This document shows, piece by piece, positions 7,214 through 16,077 of a stretch of DNA of 64,000 nucleotides. The DNA lies in assembly GCA_021771715.1 (NCBI GenBank), contig JAETOO010000002.1:1-64000 (forward strand), given 5' to 3'. Made by a program: the position numbers and the translations under genes. The DNA is from Oscillospiraceae bacterium. Lineage in GTDB: Bacteria > Bacillota > Clostridia > Lachnospirales > Lachnospiraceae. Under the pieces are notes generated by a model that saw only the letters and a list, made by a program, of their open reading frames with translations, was not told the DNA's origin and searched no databases. Each line of letters starts with the position of its first letter. The first letter of the stretch is position 1.

Positions 7214-10200
7214 TCAGCCGCGGCGCACCCAGCGCCGCAGCGTCTCCATGACCTTCGCGATATCCACCGGCTTCGAGAGGTAGCCGTCCATCCCGACTGC
7301 CGCCGCTTTGTCCATGTCCTCCAGGAACGCGTTCGCGCTCAGCGCCACGATCGGGATATGGCCGTTGTGCTGCTGCTCATATCTGCGGATCGCAGCCGAC
7401 GCTTCATAGCCGTTCATCACCGGCATCTGGACATCCATGAGGATCAGCTGATAATACTCCAATGGGTGCGACGTGACACAGTCCACCGCCTCTTTCCCGT
7501 TCTCCGCCTCGTCGATCCAAATGCCTGTGGGTGCCAGCAGTTCCCGTATAATCTCCCGGTTTAGCTCGTTATCCTCCACCAGCAGGATTCTGGAATCTTC
7601 ATAGCTTCCCTCGTCCGACTCCTCCGGCGCCAAGAGCTCCGGCTCTCTGCACTCTTCCTGCTCTTCCTGCCCCTCCAACTCGCGCAGCCGCAGCGTGACC
7701 GTAAAGCACGAGCCCACTCCCGGCGTACTCTCCACCTCCACATCCCCACGCATCAGGTTCGCCAGCGTCTTTGTGATCGAGAGGCCCAGCCCGGTTCCCT
7801 GAATTTTCGCCGACTGTTCCCGCTCCTCCCGGGTGAACGGCTCAAAAATCCGCTCCAGAAATTCCGGCTCCATCCCGATGCCGCTGTCGCGGAACATAAA
7901 CTGGTAGACATAAAATCTGCCGTCCTTCTCCGGCAGCGTCCTGGCCGTGAACCAGATCCTGCCGCCCTCCGGCGTATATTTGACCGCGTTCGACATCAGA
8001 TTCAGGAAGATCTGCTGGATTCTGCCGACATCCCCGTATACTCTGACATGGTGCAGCTCATCCGTCTGCAGTTCCACCTGCAGCGATTTTTTCTGCGCCT
8101 CTGTCTGCGTCATCATCTTCATATCCCGGATCAGCTCGGAAAGATTCATCGGCTTTTCCTCCAGCTCCACCTTTCCGCTCTCGATCCGCGACATATCCAG
8201 CACCTGATTGATCAGCTCCAGCAAATGGGCGGACGCCGAATTGATTTTGTTCAGACAGTCCTCCACCCGCTCCCGGTTGTCCAGATGCATGGCGGCGATC
8301 TGCGACATGCCCATGATCGCGTTCATCGGCGTGCGGATGTCGTGCGACATGTTCGAGAGGAACCGGCTCTTCGCCTGGTTGGCGCGTCTGGCCTGCTGGT
8401 ATGCCAGCTCCAGCGCGGTCTTCATCTGATCCCGCCTCCGCCTCGACTCGTCAATATCCTGAATCGCCAGCGTCACGTTCACCGGGATGCTGTACTTTTC
8501 CTCCGCGATGAGGAACTGCACGCGCGCCCAGCACGTCCGCCCCGCGCGCTCCAGCAGAATCTCCTGCTCGAACATCCCGTCCGACTCCAGAAGCCGGTCC
8601 GTCAGCGTCCCGTAGGAGAGCAGCCCCTTTAGCTTCTCCCAGCTGTCCTTCTGCACTTTCCCGCGCAGGTATTCTCCGATAAAGCTCCGGAAACTGTCAG
8701 TGTCCAGATCGTCAAACCAGCCGCCTTTTCCCCGGTAGACGAGCTTGATCTGATCCATTCTCGGGAAGACCTGCAGAATCAGCATGGACGCTCTCGCCAG
8801 CGACATCAGCGTCCGCTCCGTCTCCTCGCCCCGCTCCTGCAGCTCTCCCAGGATATCACTCGGGCTCTCCAGAAGCTTTTCTAAATCAGGCTCTTGTCCG
8901 GACGCACTTCCCGCGCCGGACGCCTCCTGGCTCTCCTCGAGGAAGTCGCTGTACGCCTCATAGTACACGCGGTTGCGCCCGAACGTGCAGATATAGCCGA
9001 GCGTCTCCCACAGCTCGGGGTTCTCCTGCAGGAACTGCACCAGTCTGGGATTGTACAACTGACCTGCCCCGGCCACGAGCTCCTCCATGAGTTCATCCAT
9101 CCGCTTCCCGTGCTTGTAGCCGCGCCCGATATTGTCCGTGGCCGCCTCCATGCAGTCGCACACCTGGATCAGTTCTGTCAGAATGCGCACCGGCGATCCG
9201 GCATTCTCGTAATCCGCCGGGTAGCCGCACTTGTCGTCGTAGCTCTTGTGGTGTCCCAGTATCACATCCCGGTACTTGCGCAGACACGCAGCCCGGTCCG
9301 CCAGCCTGCAACCGATGTCGGTATGTCTGCGCAGCCGCTCCCACTCCCGGCCGTTCAGCTTCCGGATCTGGCGGCTCACGATGTTCGTCAGCCCGATCTT
9401 TCCGATGTCGTGAATCAGCGCCGCCTCGCTGACAAAGTCCTCAAACCTGCCCCGCTGTTCCAGCACCTCCACCACATTTTCCGTCCCGAACACTCCGACC
9501 AGAAGCTCCGGCTTCTTTTTTAGGATCTCGTGGAGCCAGGCCGTGGCCAGATGCTGCACAATCGCAGAGTGAATCATGGTGGCGGCATCCCGGTTCACCG
9601 TGATATCCATCAGAAACCGGAAGTCAAACAGCTCCTCGAGAAGGTACGGGAGGATCTGGCAGAGCGTGTCGATGAGCGACACATTGACGTACGATGCGCT
9701 GCGCGCCTTCGGGAGCTCTCTGACAAATCTCCGGAACACGGCAAAGCAGTAGTCGAACACCTGCTTCTGCTCCTCCGCCTCCAGTTTCTCTGTCTGGTCC
9801 AGCACGTTCGGGATATCGTACATACAGACGCGGTAATAGTTGCTGTTGACAAAATCCTCCGCATCCAGCGTCTCATGCTCCTCGATGTATTTGCAGTAGC
9901 CGAGATACTCTCTCAAAAACTCCCGCAGCGTGATCTTTCCGCAGACGTACTGGCACTTCCAATAATTGCAGTAGATGACGTCGCCCATAGCGAAGGGATC
10001 CGGATTCTCCGCGAGGCTCTGCTGATACAGCTCCGTGAGCGCCGCATCCGCCTCCCGGGCGAAGTCTCCCTCCAGCCGCTCCTCTCCTTCCATGCCGCAG
10101 ACCCAGTTGCCGTACACGTCGTGGATCAGCTCTTTTTTCAGGCCGTCCAGATTGTAGCGCGCACCGTCCAGCGCCCGGATCCTCGGATCGTCGTACACTG

Positions 10201-10819
10201 CGATCGCGCGCGCCATCTCCTGCCCAAGCTGCCTCTGCAGCCGCCGGTTTCCCTCGTCGTCGCCCACCTTGTGACAATTCACGATCACGATCGGATAGTT
10301 GTAAAATGCGAACAGAATACTCCGGCGCACCTCCCAGTCCTCTATAGAAAAATAGTCCTCAAGCCCTGCGCGCACGAGATCGAAATACTCCAGACTCGTC
10401 TGATAGTCCTCGAGCGTGTTGTACGTATTGTAGACATTGCCAAGGTAGTGTGCCGTCCGCAGAAGGCTGTCCCGGTTCCCGGTTCGCCTGAAATAGCCCT
10501 CCAGCAGATGGGCCACATCCACGCAGACCACCTCGTCCGCATAGCCGTCGGCGTGGTAGCTTCGGATCTGTCTCGAAAACTCCTCTGCCAGGTCATCGGT
10601 CAGCCGCACCTTTCCGGAGAGGAAGGGCCGGATGTACAGATTGAGCAGGGCCTCATTTTCCACGTAGAGATGCCGCAGGATCTGGGTGTTCTGCGTGAGC
10701 CTCTCGACCCAGCCTTCCTGATCCGGCGCGCGCAGAGCGTTCTCCTGAAGATGCTCCTCCCGCTCCATATTCTCTCTGTACTTCCGATAGCATTCCGCGA
10801 TATTGGCCCGTGTGATCAT
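7214..10819 (-). CDS. HD-domain hybrid sensor histidine kinase with receiver
   Basis: This is a cytoplasmic multi-domain signalling protein of about 1201 residues. The start at 10819 has AGGGGAG eight bases upstream; the reading frame is open to 10861. The first 400 residues or so are helical and unassigned. An HD phosphohydrolase-like domain follows, with HDIGKIG near residue 468 and GHHKSYDDKCGYP near 520, resembling HD-GYP proteins. A poorly defined PAS-like region (about 640-800) leads to a kinase core: H-box MSHDIRTPMNA near 826, N-box NLMSNAVKYTPEGG, G-boxes DSGIGM and GTGLGLSIT. A C-terminal receiver has LILMDVQMP with the phospho-acceptor aspartate near 1128. No transmembrane segment or separate output domain is seen. 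Partners are not adjacent. Confidence 0.88.
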   Translation of the reverse strand: MITRANIAECYRKYRENMEREEHLQENALRAPDQEGWVERLTQNTQILRHLYVENEALLNLYIRPFLSGKVRLTDDLAEEFSRQIRSYHADGYADEVVCVDVAHLLEGYFRRTGNRDSLLRTAHYLGNVYNTYNTLEDYQTSLEYFDLVRAGLEDYFSIEDWEVRRSILFAFYNYPIVIVNCHKVGDDEGNRRLQRQLGQEMARAIAVYDDPRIRALDGARYNLDGLKKELIHDVYGNWVCGMEGEERLEGDFAREADAALTELYQQSLAENPDPFAMGDVIYCNYWKCQYVCGKITLREFLREYLGYCKYIEEHETLDAEDFVNSNYYRVCMYDIPNVLDQTEKLEAEEQKQVFDYCFAVFRRFVRELPKARSASYVNVSLIDTLCQILPYLLEELFDFRFLMDITVNRDAATMIHSAIVQHLATAWLHEILKKKPELLVGVFGTENVVEVLEQRGRFEDFVSEAALIHDIGKIGLTNIVSRQIRKLNGREWERLRRHTDIGCRLADRAACLRKYRDVILGHHKSYDDKCGYPADYENAGSPVRILTELIQVCDCMEAATDNIGRGYKHGKRMDELMEELVAGAGQLYNPRLVQFLQENPELWETLGYICTFGRNRVYYEAYSDFLEESQEASGAGSASGQEPDLEKLLESPSDILGELQERGEETERTLMSLARASMLILQVFPRMDQIKLVYRGKGGWFDDLDTDSFRSFIGEYLRGKVQKDSWEKLKGLLSYGTLTDRLLESDGMFEQEILLERAGRTCWARVQFLIAEEKYSIPVNVTLAIQDIDESRRRRDQMKTALELAYQQARRANQAKSRFLSNMSHDIRTPMNAIMGMSQIAAMHLDNRERVEDCLNKINSASAHLLELINQVLDMSRIESGKVELEEKPMNLSELIRDMKMMTQTEAQKKSLQVELQTDELHHVRVYGDVGRIQQIFLNLMSNAVKYTPEGGRIWFTARTLPEKDGRFYVYQFMFRDSGIGMEPEFLERIFEPFTREEREQSAKIQGTGLGLSITKTLANLMRGDVEVESTPGVGSCFTVTLRLRELEGQEEQEECREPELLAPEESDEGSYEDSRILLVEDNELNREIIRELLAPTGIWIDEAENGKEAVDCVTSHPLEYYQLILMDVQMPVMNGYEASAAIRRYEQQHNGHIPIVALSANAFLEDMDKAAAVGMDGYLSKPVDIAKVMETLRRWVRRG

Positions 10820-10961
10820 GATATGCGCTCCCCTGCCTGAACTGTTCTGTCTTTGCCTCATGTAACATTATAGCGGATAAACATGATTTTGTACACCCGG
10901 TTTCCGCGGAAGAAGTCGCGGGAGCTTTGGACGGGCATGTTGCGGAGCGGGAGCGCCGGAC

Positions 10962-11203
10962 GAGAAGATTGCGGGGGCGCCCGGAAGCTCCGAATCGCTC
11001 GTCTACAAGTACTAAGGTCTCAAAAGGCCTGCGCATCTGCCGCTGGCAACTCACAAAATGTGCCGGATGCACATTTTGCTCAGACAGGGCCAGCTAAAAA
11101 TCCTGCAGGAATGCAGGATTTTTACAGATGCTCCGACCTTCTGAGACCTAAGTACTTGTAAAGACTCGCTATAGTCGCTTTCGGGTGCCCCCGCAATCTT
11201 CTC
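10962..11203. repeat. 242-bp foldback element with internal hairpins
   Basis: The left arm (10962-about 11039) and the right arm (about 11126-11203) are inverted copies at roughly 80 percent identity by eye. The outermost 16 bases, GAGAAGATTGCGGGGG, are a perfect match to the complement of the other end. The centre holds two further hairpins: CAAAATGTGC/GCACATTTTG (11054-11063 with 11069-11078), enclosed by GCTGGC/GCCAGC, and AAAAATCCTGCA/TGCAGGATTTTT (11096-11107 with 11112-11123). No convincing open reading frame or target duplication is seen. It lies between the hybrid kinase start and the 3' end of the ABC exporter operon. Confidence 0.8.
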
Positions 11204-11213
11204 TGACAGTGGC

Positions 11214-11295
11214 TGGCTCGGCGCGAGCTGGCTTCTGATTCGCTTCACAGGGGATGGCTCGGCGGGAGCTGGTTTCTTATCCGCTTCACAGGGGA
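11214..11295. repeat. 41-bp tandem duplication over an ABC gene stop codon
   Basis: Two consecutive 41-base copies (11214-11254 and 11255-11295) share GGCTCGGCG, GAGCTGG and CGCTTCACAGGGGAT with a few substitutions. The second copy contains the TGA stop (11286-11288) of the upstream ABC exporter gene, so the duplicated copy lies entirely 3' of the gene. Confidence 0.75.
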
Positions 11296-13184
11296 TTGCG
11301 GATATCTGGCTGGGTTGTGTAATATTGAGCCTGTGCGGTCCACAGTTCGTGGTACTTTCCGGCAGGGTCGGATAGCAGGTTGTCGTGGGTGCCGCGCTGG
11401 ACGATCTGGCCTCCGTCAAATACCAGGATTTCATCGCAGAATCTACAGGAGGACAGGCGGTGGCTGATGTAGATTGCTGTCTTGTCGCCGGAGATCTCGT
11501 TGAACTGGGCGTAAATCTCTGCCTCCGCGATGGGGTCGAGCGCTGCGGTCGGCTCGTCCAGGATGATAAAGGGCGCGTCCTTGTAGAGTGCCCGGGCGAT
11601 CGCGACTTTCTGGGCCTCGCCGCCCGAGAGCAGCACGCCGCCGTCCTCAAATTCCCGGTAGAGCTGTGTGTCCAGTCCCTCCGGCAGTGAGGCCAGGCGC
11701 TCTCCGAAGCCGGCATCCGCAAGGCTTTGGAGAACGCGGGCACGGTCATAGTCGGCGGCGCCCGCTACATTGTCGCCCAGCGGATTGCTGAACAGCTGAA
11801 AGTCCTGGAAGACCACCGAGAACACGTCCATGTAGTCCCGGTAGTTGTACTTGCGGATGTCGATTCCGTTCAGCAGGATCAGCCCTTCCTGCGGGTCGTA
11901 CAGGCGGCAGAGGAGCTTGATAAAGGTCGTCTTTCCGCTGCCGTTCTCTCCCACCACGGCCAGCCGCTCCCCCACCCGGAACTTCACCGACACGTGGCGC
12001 AGCGCCCAGTTCTCCGATCCCGGATACCGGAAGGAGACATCCCGGAATTCCACGTCGTACTCCCGGTCCGCCCGCTTTTCGGTCGTCAAGGTGCCGCGGT
12101 ACATCCCGTTCGGCAGATCCAGAAACGCAAACGCGCTACGAAGATACGGCATACAGTGCCGCAGCTCCGAGACAGCCGACAGAAAATCCCGCACATTCCC
12201 GGTCAGGGCCGTGACCGCGCCGATGTACTGCGCTGCCGCACCCACGCCGAACGCCCCAGCCCAGGCTTTCAGGCAGACGTAGAGATACACGGCCCCCGTC
12301 GTCAGCGCGGACAATCCGGCGGACATTGCCTCCATCAGGCCGCCCATCCCGACATTGATCCTGGCCAGAGGGCCATCCGCCGAGAACACCCGGCAATCCT
12401 CCATGCAGCGGTGGGTGATGGTCTGCTGCTCATACATCCGGATATCCAGCGCCCGGGACGACTCAAAGCACCAGTAGCCGAACACACTGAACATCCGGTT
12501 GCCGAGCCGCGCCTGGTCCGCCATCGCCGCCCCCTGCTTTTGTTCCAGGGCCCGCCCCCACAGCCAGGAGCCAAGAGCGGACGGGAGGACGACTGCCGCC
12601 AGAAGAATCAGAAGCCCCGCCGGGCCGTCCAGCACGTCAAACGCGCCTCCCTTAGCAGGCACGCGCGACGAGAACAGACCGGCCACCAGGACGATGGCGC
12701 TGATGATCCCGGCCGCATGCTGCAGCAGCTCCTCAAAAAGGGCAGGAATCTTGTAGATTCCAAGGCTGGTCCAGCCCTCGTTCTGCCGGATCTGCGAGAG
12801 CTGATCGCAGGTCTCCTGCTTCTCCAGGTCCGCGAAATCGAGGTCCAGCATTTTGTCGGTGTAGATCCGCTGGTGGTTCACCTCACGCACACTGACGCGG
12901 CCATCTCTCCACCGCCTGGCCACAGCCGTGACCAGCGCCAGAGCTCCGGTCACCGTCACCGCCGCGATCACCCAGCGCCACAATTGCTCCGGTCTGCGCG
13001 CTCCCGCCAGCTCCTCAAGCACCCGGGCGGAGAAGAACACCGTCACATAGGGCGTTACAGCAGACAGCACCGCGCACGCTGTCATCGACAGCCAGAGGCC
13101 GGGCGCATAATGATTGATCAGAAAAAACACCCGCACAAGCAGCTGCCGGCTCTCCCTCAGACTGCCTCTGTCTTTTTGCTCCAT
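11286..13184 (-). CDS. ABC exporter, fused permease/ATPase (subunit 2)
   Basis: This is a half-transporter of the ABC exporter type, 632 residues, with a membrane domain (about 1-330) and a nucleotide-binding domain. The latter has Walker A GENGSGKTT, signature LSGGEAQKVAIAR and Walker B FIILDEPTAALDP. The ATG at 13184 has GGAGGGA six bases upstream and overlaps the TGA of the preceding gene by one base (TGATG), so translation is probably coupled and the two products form a heterodimer. The same pair follows a GHKL/LytTR regulatory gene set on the same strand, a layout common for peptide or antimicrobial-compound export. The cargo is unknown. Confidence 0.88.
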   Translation of the reverse strand: MEQKDRGSLRESRQLLVRVFFLINHYAPGLWLSMTACAVLSAVTPYVTVFFSARVLEELAGARRPEQLWRWVIAAVTVTGALALVTAVARRWRDGRVSVREVNHQRIYTDKMLDLDFADLEKQETCDQLSQIRQNEGWTSLGIYKIPALFEELLQHAAGIISAIVLVAGLFSSRVPAKGGAFDVLDGPAGLLILLAAVVLPSALGSWLWGRALEQKQGAAMADQARLGNRMFSVFGYWCFESSRALDIRMYEQQTITHRCMEDCRVFSADGPLARINVGMGGLMEAMSAGLSALTTGAVYLYVCLKAWAGAFGVGAAAQYIGAVTALTGNVRDFLSAVSELRHCMPYLRSAFAFLDLPNGMYRGTLTTEKRADREYDVEFRDVSFRYPGSENWALRHVSVKFRVGERLAVVGENGSGKTTFIKLLCRLYDPQEGLILLNGIDIRKYNYRDYMDVFSVVFQDFQLFSNPLGDNVAGAADYDRARVLQSLADAGFGERLASLPEGLDTQLYREFEDGGVLLSGGEAQKVAIARALYKDAPFIILDEPTAALDPIAEAEIYAQFNEISGDKTAIYISHRLSSCRFCDEILVFDGGQIVQRGTHDNLLSDPAGKYHELWTAQAQYYTTQPDIRNPL

Positions 13185-15142
13185 CAAAATTCCCTCCCTT
13201 CCTGGTAGTACCGGCTCTGCACCTCGAACAGCGCGGCATAGCCGCCGCCCAGGGACAGCAGCTCCTCGTGCGTGCCCATCTCGGCGATGCGCCCCTTCTC
13301 CAGAAACAGGACGCGGTCACAGAACCGGGTCGAAGCCAGCCTGTGCGATATGAAGACAGCCGTTCTCCCCGCCGTCATCTCGCTGTACCGCTCATACAGC
13401 TCGCTCTCCGCGATGGGATCCAGCGCCGCAGTGGGCTCGTCGAGCAGCAGCACCGCGCCGTCCTTGTAGAGAGAGCGTGCCAGCATCAGACGCTGCAGCT
13501 GCCCTCCCGAGAACTGCGCGCCGTCCAGATACACCCTCCGGCCCACGTGCGTGTCCATCCCCTGCGCGAGCTTTGCGACCGCCTCCGTCAGTCCGGCCTT
13601 CTCCAGGCAGGCCGCCACGCGCTTCCGGTCAACATGTTTTTCACAGGAGGCCGGGGGCTCCTGATCCGCGCCGCTCGCCTGTCTCCTGCCTGCATGTTTC
13701 CCGCAGGAGGCCGGGCACTCCCGATCCGCACCGCTCGCCTTCCGCCTGTCCACATGTTTCCCGCAAGAAGCTGAGCGCTCCACGGCCTGCGCCACATTTT
13801 CCGCCACAGTCACATCCAGCTCGGCATACTCCTGGAAGATTGCCGAGAACAGGCGGTAATACTCCCGTCGGTCGAACTCCCGCACATCCACACCGTTGAA
13901 CAGCACGCGCCCGTCGGTGGGGTCAAACAGGCCGCACAGCAGCTTGACCAGCGTCGTCTTGCCCGCCCCGTTCAGCCCTACAATGGCGAGTTTCTCCCCG
14001 GGACGAATCGTGAGATCCAGCTCATGGATCGTGTCAGCGTCCGCCCCCGGATAGCGGAATGATACGTGCTCCAGCACCAGCTCGCAGCCGTCCTCCGGGC
14101 ACGGAATCGGTCTGCCGCTCCCGAACCGGAAGGGCTCGGGCCAGTTCAGGTACTCCAATACACCGGAGATGTCGAGGCATTCCCGGTGCAGCTGCGCGCA
14201 CTGCTGCAAGATGCCGGTGATCCACGCGGTGAACCCGGAAACGGCCGTGAAGTAGAGCAAAAACTCCGAGGCCGAAAGCGCTCCCTCCAGCGCCATGCCG
14301 ATCAGCACTACGTACGCGATCGCGTTGCGCGCCACAGACAGCGCCACATCCACTGCATTGCCGATCAGATAAATCCGCTCCCGCCGGACCACATAGCCCT
14401 CGTACAACGCGAGGACACGGTCGTACACGCCGTCGAGCCATTCCCGCAGTCCGAACATCCGGATGTCCTTCGCCGCCTTCAGCGACTCCTCCTGCTCCAG
14501 CAGATAGATCAGTTTCTTCTGATATCCCGCTGCTTCCCCGCGATGACTGTGATTCCAGCGCTGTGTCTGCAGCGTGACAAAGAAGCCGACCACAGAGGTC
14601 GCTGTCGTCACCAGAATGAGCCACACGTTCAGGTTTCTGAGGAGGAACAGGTAGCAGACAAACCCCAGCAGTTGATTGACGAGATCCGTCAGCGTCGTCC
14701 AGATGTGCTCTGTGGCTTCAGAGTTGCCGCAGGTCGCATCCTGCGCTTCCTTCAGCAGCTTCTGCATCGCAGGATCCAGCGTGTTCATATAGGAGGTCGC
14801 GCCGGCCTTGTCGCTGATATCGCCGAGGACCCGCACGCGCACGTCGACGCGGCTAAACAGCGTGTTGATATGTACGTAGCGGATCGCCCCCGCAAACAAC
14901 ACCAGCAGCACGGTAAATGTCCCCACAACCGCCAGCAGCTGCCCAAGCGGCACGCCCGTCTCCACCTGCCGCAGGACCTCAGGCGCAAAGAACAGCTCGA
15001 CCAGACTCTGCCCGGTGCGCAGCAAGGCCAAAACCAGGCAGACAACCGGCACCCGTCGCCTCCCGCACCTCGCTGCCGAGCCAAGCATGTAGCCAAGACA
15101 CTGCGTTATACTGTAGCTTGGTTTTTGTCGTCTCTCCTCCAA
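13184..15142 (-). CDS. ABC exporter, fused permease/ATPase (subunit 1) with repeat insertion
   Basis: This is the first half-transporter of the pair, 652 residues. The start is TTG at 15142 with GGAGGAG six bases upstream. A membrane domain (about 1-330) is followed by an ATPase domain with Walker A GLNGAGKTT, signature FSGGQLQRLMLAR and Walker B VLLLDEPTAALDP. Between NVAQAVERS and the normal helical-domain text EKAGLTEAVAKL lies an in-frame insertion of about 45 residues made of 20-residue tandem repeats carrying ASCGKH. It sits in a variable surface loop between Walker A and the signature, and all catalytic motifs remain, so function may survive. Confidence 0.87.
   Translation of the reverse strand: MEERRQKPSYSITQCLGYMLGSAARCGRRRVPVVCLVLALLRTGQSLVELFFAPEVLRQVETGVPLGQLLAVVGTFTVLLVLFAGAIRYVHINTLFSRVDVRVRVLGDISDKAGATSYMNTLDPAMQKLLKEAQDATCGNSEATEHIWTTLTDLVNQLLGFVCYLFLLRNLNVWLILVTTATSVVGFFVTLQTQRWNHSHRGEAAGYQKKLIYLLEQEESLKAAKDIRMFGLREWLDGVYDRVLALYEGYVVRRERIYLIGNAVDVALSVARNAIAYVVLIGMALEGALSASEFLLYFTAVSGFTAWITGILQQCAQLHRECLDISGVLEYLNWPEPFRFGSGRPIPCPEDGCELVLEHVSFRYPGADADTIHELDLTIRPGEKLAIVGLNGAGKTTLVKLLCGLFDPTDGRVLFNGVDVREFDRREYYRLFSAIFQEYAELDVTVAENVAQAVERSASCGKHVDRRKASGADRECPASCGKHAGRRQASGADQEPPASCEKHVDRKRVAACLEKAGLTEAVAKLAQGMDTHVGRRVYLDGAQFSGGQLQRLMLARSLYKDGAVLLLDEPTAALDPIAESELYERYSEMTAGRTAVFISHRLASTRFCDRVLFLEKGRIAEMGTHEELLSLGGGYAALFEVQSRYYQEGREF
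13621..13790 (-). repeat. 60-bp intragenic tandem repeats in the ABC ATPase domain
   Basis: The sequence repeats with an exact 60-base period for about 2.7 units. Each unit carries a CATGTTT core and a downstream GATCCGC...CGCTCGCCT. Because 60 is a multiple of three, the insertion keeps the frame and encodes the units ASCGKHVDRR, ASCGKHAGRR and ASCEKHVDRK, each followed by about ten further residues. Confidence 0.85.
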
Positions 15143-15193
15143 ATCAAACTCCTCCCTTCATCCCTTGTTCCATCGTCCCGGACAGCATACCAC

Positions 15194-15221
15194 AAAAAAG
15201 CCCCCGATGCGCAATCGGGGG
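15194..15221 (-). terminator. Rho-independent terminator after the GHKL kinase
   Basis: CCCCCGAT (15201-15208) pairs with ATCGGGGG (15214-15221), and on the minus strand the stem is followed by CTTTTTTG. It separates the regulator/kinase transcript from the ABC exporter pair 50 bases downstream. The exporter promoter must lie in or just after this hairpin; TGGTATGCT on the minus strand at 15184-15192 is a weak extended -10 candidate. Confidence 0.8.
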
Positions 15222-15341
15222 ATGAATTGTTCTTTTGAGAGGACGAACTGTATCACTGCTCCCTGCGAAATCGAATAGGAGCCTCCTATTGTACCAGCCG
15301 TCTGTCTCCGGAGCGGAATCGCCGGCGAAATCCCGGCAGTG

Positions 15342-16037
15342 CTACACCTGCGGCAGCAGAATCTCCGTCGTAAACGCACCATCCTCACTGTTTCTGCTGA
15401 TATAGCCGTTTTGCCGCTCCACAATCGAGTCCATGCGGATGAGGCCCAGACCGTGCCCCTCTCCCTTCGTGCTCCGGAACAGCCCGCGCACCTTCGGGAG
15501 CTTTTTCCCGGCCGTGAAGTTGGTAAAGGAGATGTAGAGCTGCGTCCCCTTCATGTCCATGTACACGCGGATCATGCGCTGCTCCCGGGGCAGCTTCACG
15601 CTCGCCTCGATCGCGTTGTCGAACAGGTTCCCGATGATGCAGCACAGGTCGATCTCCGAGGATTTCAGCTTCACCGGGATATGCGCGTCCACCTTGACCG
15701 GAATCTCCCTGGCCCTGGCGAGTGAGATCTTCGAATTTAGAATCGCATCCGTCATGGGATTGCCCGTCTTGATCACCGTATCGACGGTGGTCAGATCCTC
15801 GTCCAGAAGATCGAGATACTCCCGGATCGCCTCCCAGTCGCCGGCCGCCGCATACGCCTTCATCGTCTGGATATGATTCCGGTAGTCATGCCGCCAGCCC
15901 CGGATCTGCCGGTACATATTGTCCACCTCCCGGTAATGGGTCTCGATCAGTTCCCTCTGGTATCCGGCGATCTGGCGGTCCAGTTTTCTCGTAAAAAAGC
16001 CCAAGTTTTTCTCACATCCTCCCTGAAAAGTCCACAT
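15342..16037 (-). CDS. GHKL-domain histidine kinase lacking membrane segments
   Basis: This is an AgrC/SpoOB-type sensor kinase catalytic part. It has WRHDYRNH around residue 50 carrying the phospho-accepting histidine, the N-box NLFDNAIEA and the G-box GHGLGL. The frame gives 231 residues and no hydrophobic segment, whereas relatives usually have five to seven membrane helices before the histidine. An in-frame TGA lies directly upstream of the ATG at 16037, so the missing sensor part is not simply an unnoticed upstream start. An internal TTG near 16004 is another possible start. It may be a soluble kinase, or the 3' part of a decayed gene whose membrane part was lost. The LytTR regulator is upstream on the same strand. 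Confidence 0.75.
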   Translation of the reverse strand: MWTFQGGCEKNLGFFTRKLDRQIAGYQRELIETHYREVDNMYRQIRGWRHDYRNHIQTMKAYAAAGDWEAIREYLDLLDEDLTTVDTVIKTGNPMTDAILNSKISLARAREIPVKVDAHIPVKLKSSEIDLCCIIGNLFDNAIEASVKLPREQRMIRVYMDMKGTQLYISFTNFTAGKKLPKVRGLFRSTKGEGHGLGLIRMDSIVERQNGYISRNSEDGAFTTEILLPQV

Positions 16038-16077
16038 CGGACATCATTGCTCAGTCCGCTTTTCGCTTCCTTCCCTA

